Shown here one piece after another: positions 20,505-21,911 of a DNA stretch of 21,911 bases (positions are counted from its first letter, which is position 1; the number at the start of each line of letters is the position of its first letter). This DNA comes from Salibacter sp031581065. Lineage in GTDB: Bacteria > Bacteroidota > Bacteroidia > Flavobacteriales_G > Salibacteraceae. The translations under genes were made by a program, and so were the position numbers. Where the stretch lies: the NCBI RefSeq assembly GCF_031581065.1, contig NZ_JAVLBN010000035.1:1-21911 (forward strand). The letters are read 5' to 3'. A model generated the notes under the pieces. It made no database searches. It was not told where the DNA came from and saw only the letters and a program-made list of their open reading frames with translations.

Positions 20505-21194
20505 TTAACTTTTTTCAATTGTCTCAACTAATTGACCTTCTTCATAAACTTTGACTTTGTTTAGTTTTCCATTTTCGTCAAAATACTCCCAACGACCATT
20601 TTCTATTCCATTATTGAATTTTTTGATATTTAGTAATTTCCCATTTTGGTCAAAATACTTCCAGTCCCCATTCTTTTTCCCATTCTCACAATCACCAATA
20701 ATTGCTAACCTTCCAGTTTTATGGTAAACAATCTGACCTCCCTGAAGCTTATCATTTTTAAAATTATTAATCTCTTTAACCTGCCCGTTCTTATAATAAA
20801 AGATCCATCCCATTTGCTTCAAGTTATTCTTATCTAAATAGCCTATTATTTTAGGTATTCCAGTCTTGTAATATTCAATATGCAAACCATTAACACTCAT
20901 CCCCTCAGCTAAATTCAGCTCCTTAGGAACATTATTTTCGTGATAAATCAACGTGTACCCATTGTGAATACCATCCTCAAAAAATCCTGAAGAATGAACA
21001 GATCCATCATCTCTAAAATCAACTGAGAACCCATCTCTGTTACCTTTATTGTTGATAGCTTGCTGACTTTTAATAAAACCAGAGTCGTAATATTTTAAAG
21101 TTACATTCTCATTTTGTTTTGTACATCTATTGTTATTGCATGAAAAGCAAACTAATATTGATAAAAAAGAAAATACGTTTATAGAATATTTCAT
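20505..21194 (-). CDS. MORN-variant repeat lipoprotein (YwqK-like)
   Basis: 229 residues with a lipoprotein signal ending at C19 (CFSC). The whole mature part is a string of MORN-variant repeats of about 22-25 residues, for example NGDWKYFDQNGKLLNIKKF and NGRWEYFDENGKLNKVKVY. Such proteins are often named 'toxin-antitoxin system YwqK family antitoxin', but that label comes from a Bacillus protein and there is no toxin gene here. The repeats more likely form an extended beta sheet on a membrane surface. There are no acidic residues directly after the cysteine, so surface exposure is not predicted. It is second in the operon, 24 bases after the two-TM gene. It is more AT-rich than its neighbours, which may hint at a different history. 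Confidence 0.82.
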   Translation of the reverse strand: MKYSINVFSFLSILVCFSCNNNRCTKQNENVTLKYYDSGFIKSQQAINNKGNRDGFSVDFRDDGSVHSSGFFEDGIHNGYTLIYHENNVPKELNLAEGMSVNGLHIEYYKTGIPKIIGYLDKNNLKQMGWIFYYKNGQVKEINNFKNDKLQGGQIVYHKTGRLAIIGDCENGKKNGDWKYFDQNGKLLNIKKFNNGIENGRWEYFDENGKLNKVKVYEEGQLVETIEKS

Positions 21195-21218
21195 TTTGAC
21201 TGTAATTTACTATTTCAT

Positions 21219-21662
21219 TTATGTTTCATTGATTTTATAAATCCCTTTCAAATACAAATACCTCTTCCTTCCCACTGTCAAAAAGTAGCACATAACACCT
21301 AAAATAATGATAGAAATTCCCAACAGCGCATACATGACCGGTTGCGGAATTACATCTTTCAGCAACAGCGAAATGATTGTTGCAATAAATGAAATTGCCA
21401 GGAATGACAGGAACACATAGTTCAATATTTTATTTCGGCTCATGAAGCTGGAAAGTTCAACTTCAGTATTTCCGGAGATTTTGAGAGTATTGCTCCTTGC
21501 CCAGTCTATCTTAGAATAAAACGCTACTTCACCTTCAGGTATTTCGAGCTCAATTGATTCACCATCATTGATTGAAGCAACCTTTTCGTCATTTACATAT
21601 AGATCAATAGTTCTCAGCTTATTGATCCATTCTCTTTTGCGGTGAATACGGAGTTTAGGCAT
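21219..21662 (-). CDS. Small membrane protein with N-terminal beta domain and two TM helices
   Basis: 147 residues from ATG 21662. An ATG seven codons earlier (21683) is possible, but an AAGGA ribosome-binding-like site sits 10-11 bases before the ATG at 21662 and favours the shorter form. Residues about 1-70 look like a small beta sandwich (RTIDLYVNDEKVASINDGES, then ELEIPEGEVAFYSKIDWARS), reminiscent of PEGA-like domains. Two membrane helices follow (about 81-102 and 108-129), then a short basic tail with RKRYLYLKGIYKI. I do not recognise a named family. First gene of the envelope operon with the MORN-like and GLVN-repeat genes. Confidence 0.7.
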   Translation of the reverse strand: MPKLRIHRKREWINKLRTIDLYVNDEKVASINDGESIELEIPEGEVAFYSKIDWARSNTLKISGNTEVELSSFMSRNKILNYVFLSFLAISFIATIISLLLKDVIPQPVMYALLGISIIILGVMCYFLTVGRKRYLYLKGIYKINET

Positions 21663-21799
21663 AGAGTAGTTATTCCTTCTCAATAAAAGCAGTTTGATCT
21701 TGTAAAGATATATAATTTGAAGTTCAATTTTGCTAATCAGATTATCAGACTAGATCATTCCTTTTGCTAAAAACAACTAATTCAGCAAAGGCTAGAGTT

Positions 21800-21841
21800 C
21801 CACAGTGTATCACAGAGTAAATCTCAGTGTTTCACAGAGTG
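21800..21841 (+). repeat. Degenerate CACAGTGT/CACAGAGT tandem tract
   Basis: Alternating units CACAGTGTAT, CACAGAGTAAATCT, CAGTGTTT, CACAGAGTG. This resembles intergenic tracts of the form 'CTCTGTGAAACTCTGTG' that I know from other Bacteroidota genomes. The role is unknown. Confidence 0.6.
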
Positions 21842-21867
21842 CCAGGAAATTACAGATAACCAATAAA

Positions 21868-21911
21868 GTGCCGTTAGGCACGATTCACATCTATCTCCGG
21901 GTGATAACCCG
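21868..21911 (+). repeat. Palindromic repeat pair (REP-like), copy C, cut by window end
   Basis: GTGCCGTTAGGCAC (21868-21881), 13 spacer bases, then CTCCGGGT-GATA-ACCCG, with the last three bases of the expected stem outside the window. Same orientation as copy B. Confidence 0.78.

Larger units (their letters stand above)
21684..21911. other. Intergenic right edge with dispersed repeats
   Basis: Contains the likely promoter region of the minus-strand envelope operon (a TATCTTTA near-match to the -7 box close to 21700), then a CACAGAGT tract and a palindromic repeat pair that runs off the window. No coding sequence is seen. Confidence 0.6.

Noticed and set aside
20505..21194. Antitoxin of a toxin-antitoxin pair
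   Set aside because: The YwqK antitoxin name is inherited from a distant homologue; there is a lipoprotein signal and no toxin gene next to it.
21868..21911. CRISPR repeat
   Set aside because: The palindromes occur singly or in pairs with different short spacers and are scattered, with no regular repeat-spacer array.

Overview
The window looks like a chromosomal segment of a Bacteroidota bacterium, probably Flavobacteriales-like. The evidence is four proteins ending in (or made of) type IX secretion sorting domains, Bacteroidota-type TAnnTTTG promoter elements, weak or absent Shine-Dalgarno sites, a DUF4249-like lipoprotein with acidic residues after its lipobox cysteine, and a lipoprotein M49 peptidase. 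No phage, plasmid, CRISPR or rRNA/tRNA genes were seen, and no CDS is cut by a window edge.

Layout. 1-293 is non-coding. 294-2109 holds convergent metal transporters: a CorA-type channel (+) and a ZIP-family transporter (-). 2205-3455 (+) holds a Tag-type DNA glycosylase and an NAD(P)-binding SDR, closed by a hairpin terminator. 3511-6123 is a secreted-protein block: a kelch beta-propeller with a T9SS tail (-), then two translationally coupled small T9SS-type proteins (+), the first being little more than two tandem sorting domains. 6176-9388 (-) holds dnaK and a DUF4249-like lipoprotein, each followed by its own terminator. 9538-11699 (+) is a tight operon of panB, an RluA-family pseudouridine synthase and a T9SS-tailed protein. 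11669-11913 (-) is a newly noticed frameshifted relic of a four-helix-bundle (rRNA intervening-sequence type) gene. 12258-13518 holds arfB (-), a YjbQ-family gene (+) and a stand-alone Hpt phosphotransfer protein (-). 13678-16960 (+) is ftsK followed by a LolA-like gene. 16961-17522 is packed with repeats and includes a 141-bp MITE-like element. 17523-19562 (+) is a lipoprotein dipeptidyl peptidase III. 19878-21683 (-) is a three-gene envelope operon (small two-TM protein, MORN/YwqK-like lipoprotein, GLVN-repeat surface protein). The right end holds more dispersed repeats.

The genes are mostly housekeeping or envelope functions. The most unusual signal lies across them: the 10-mer GGTCAGARCC occurs exactly 11 times (6 on +, 5 on -), in coding and intergenic DNA and in several reading registers, against roughly 0.08 expected by chance. 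It has a preferred upstream pyrimidine and two apparent dialects (ACGGTCAGAGCC and TTGGTCAGAACC). This has the character of a genome-wide DNA signal such as an uptake sequence or a Chi-like site, and it is the best candidate here for an undescribed system. Several intergenic repeat families (paired GTGCCGTTAGGCAC/CTCCGGGT palindromes, an ACCTGACAGGT hairpin, CTYRAC hexamer tracts, CACAGAGT tracts) form a second layer of structure.
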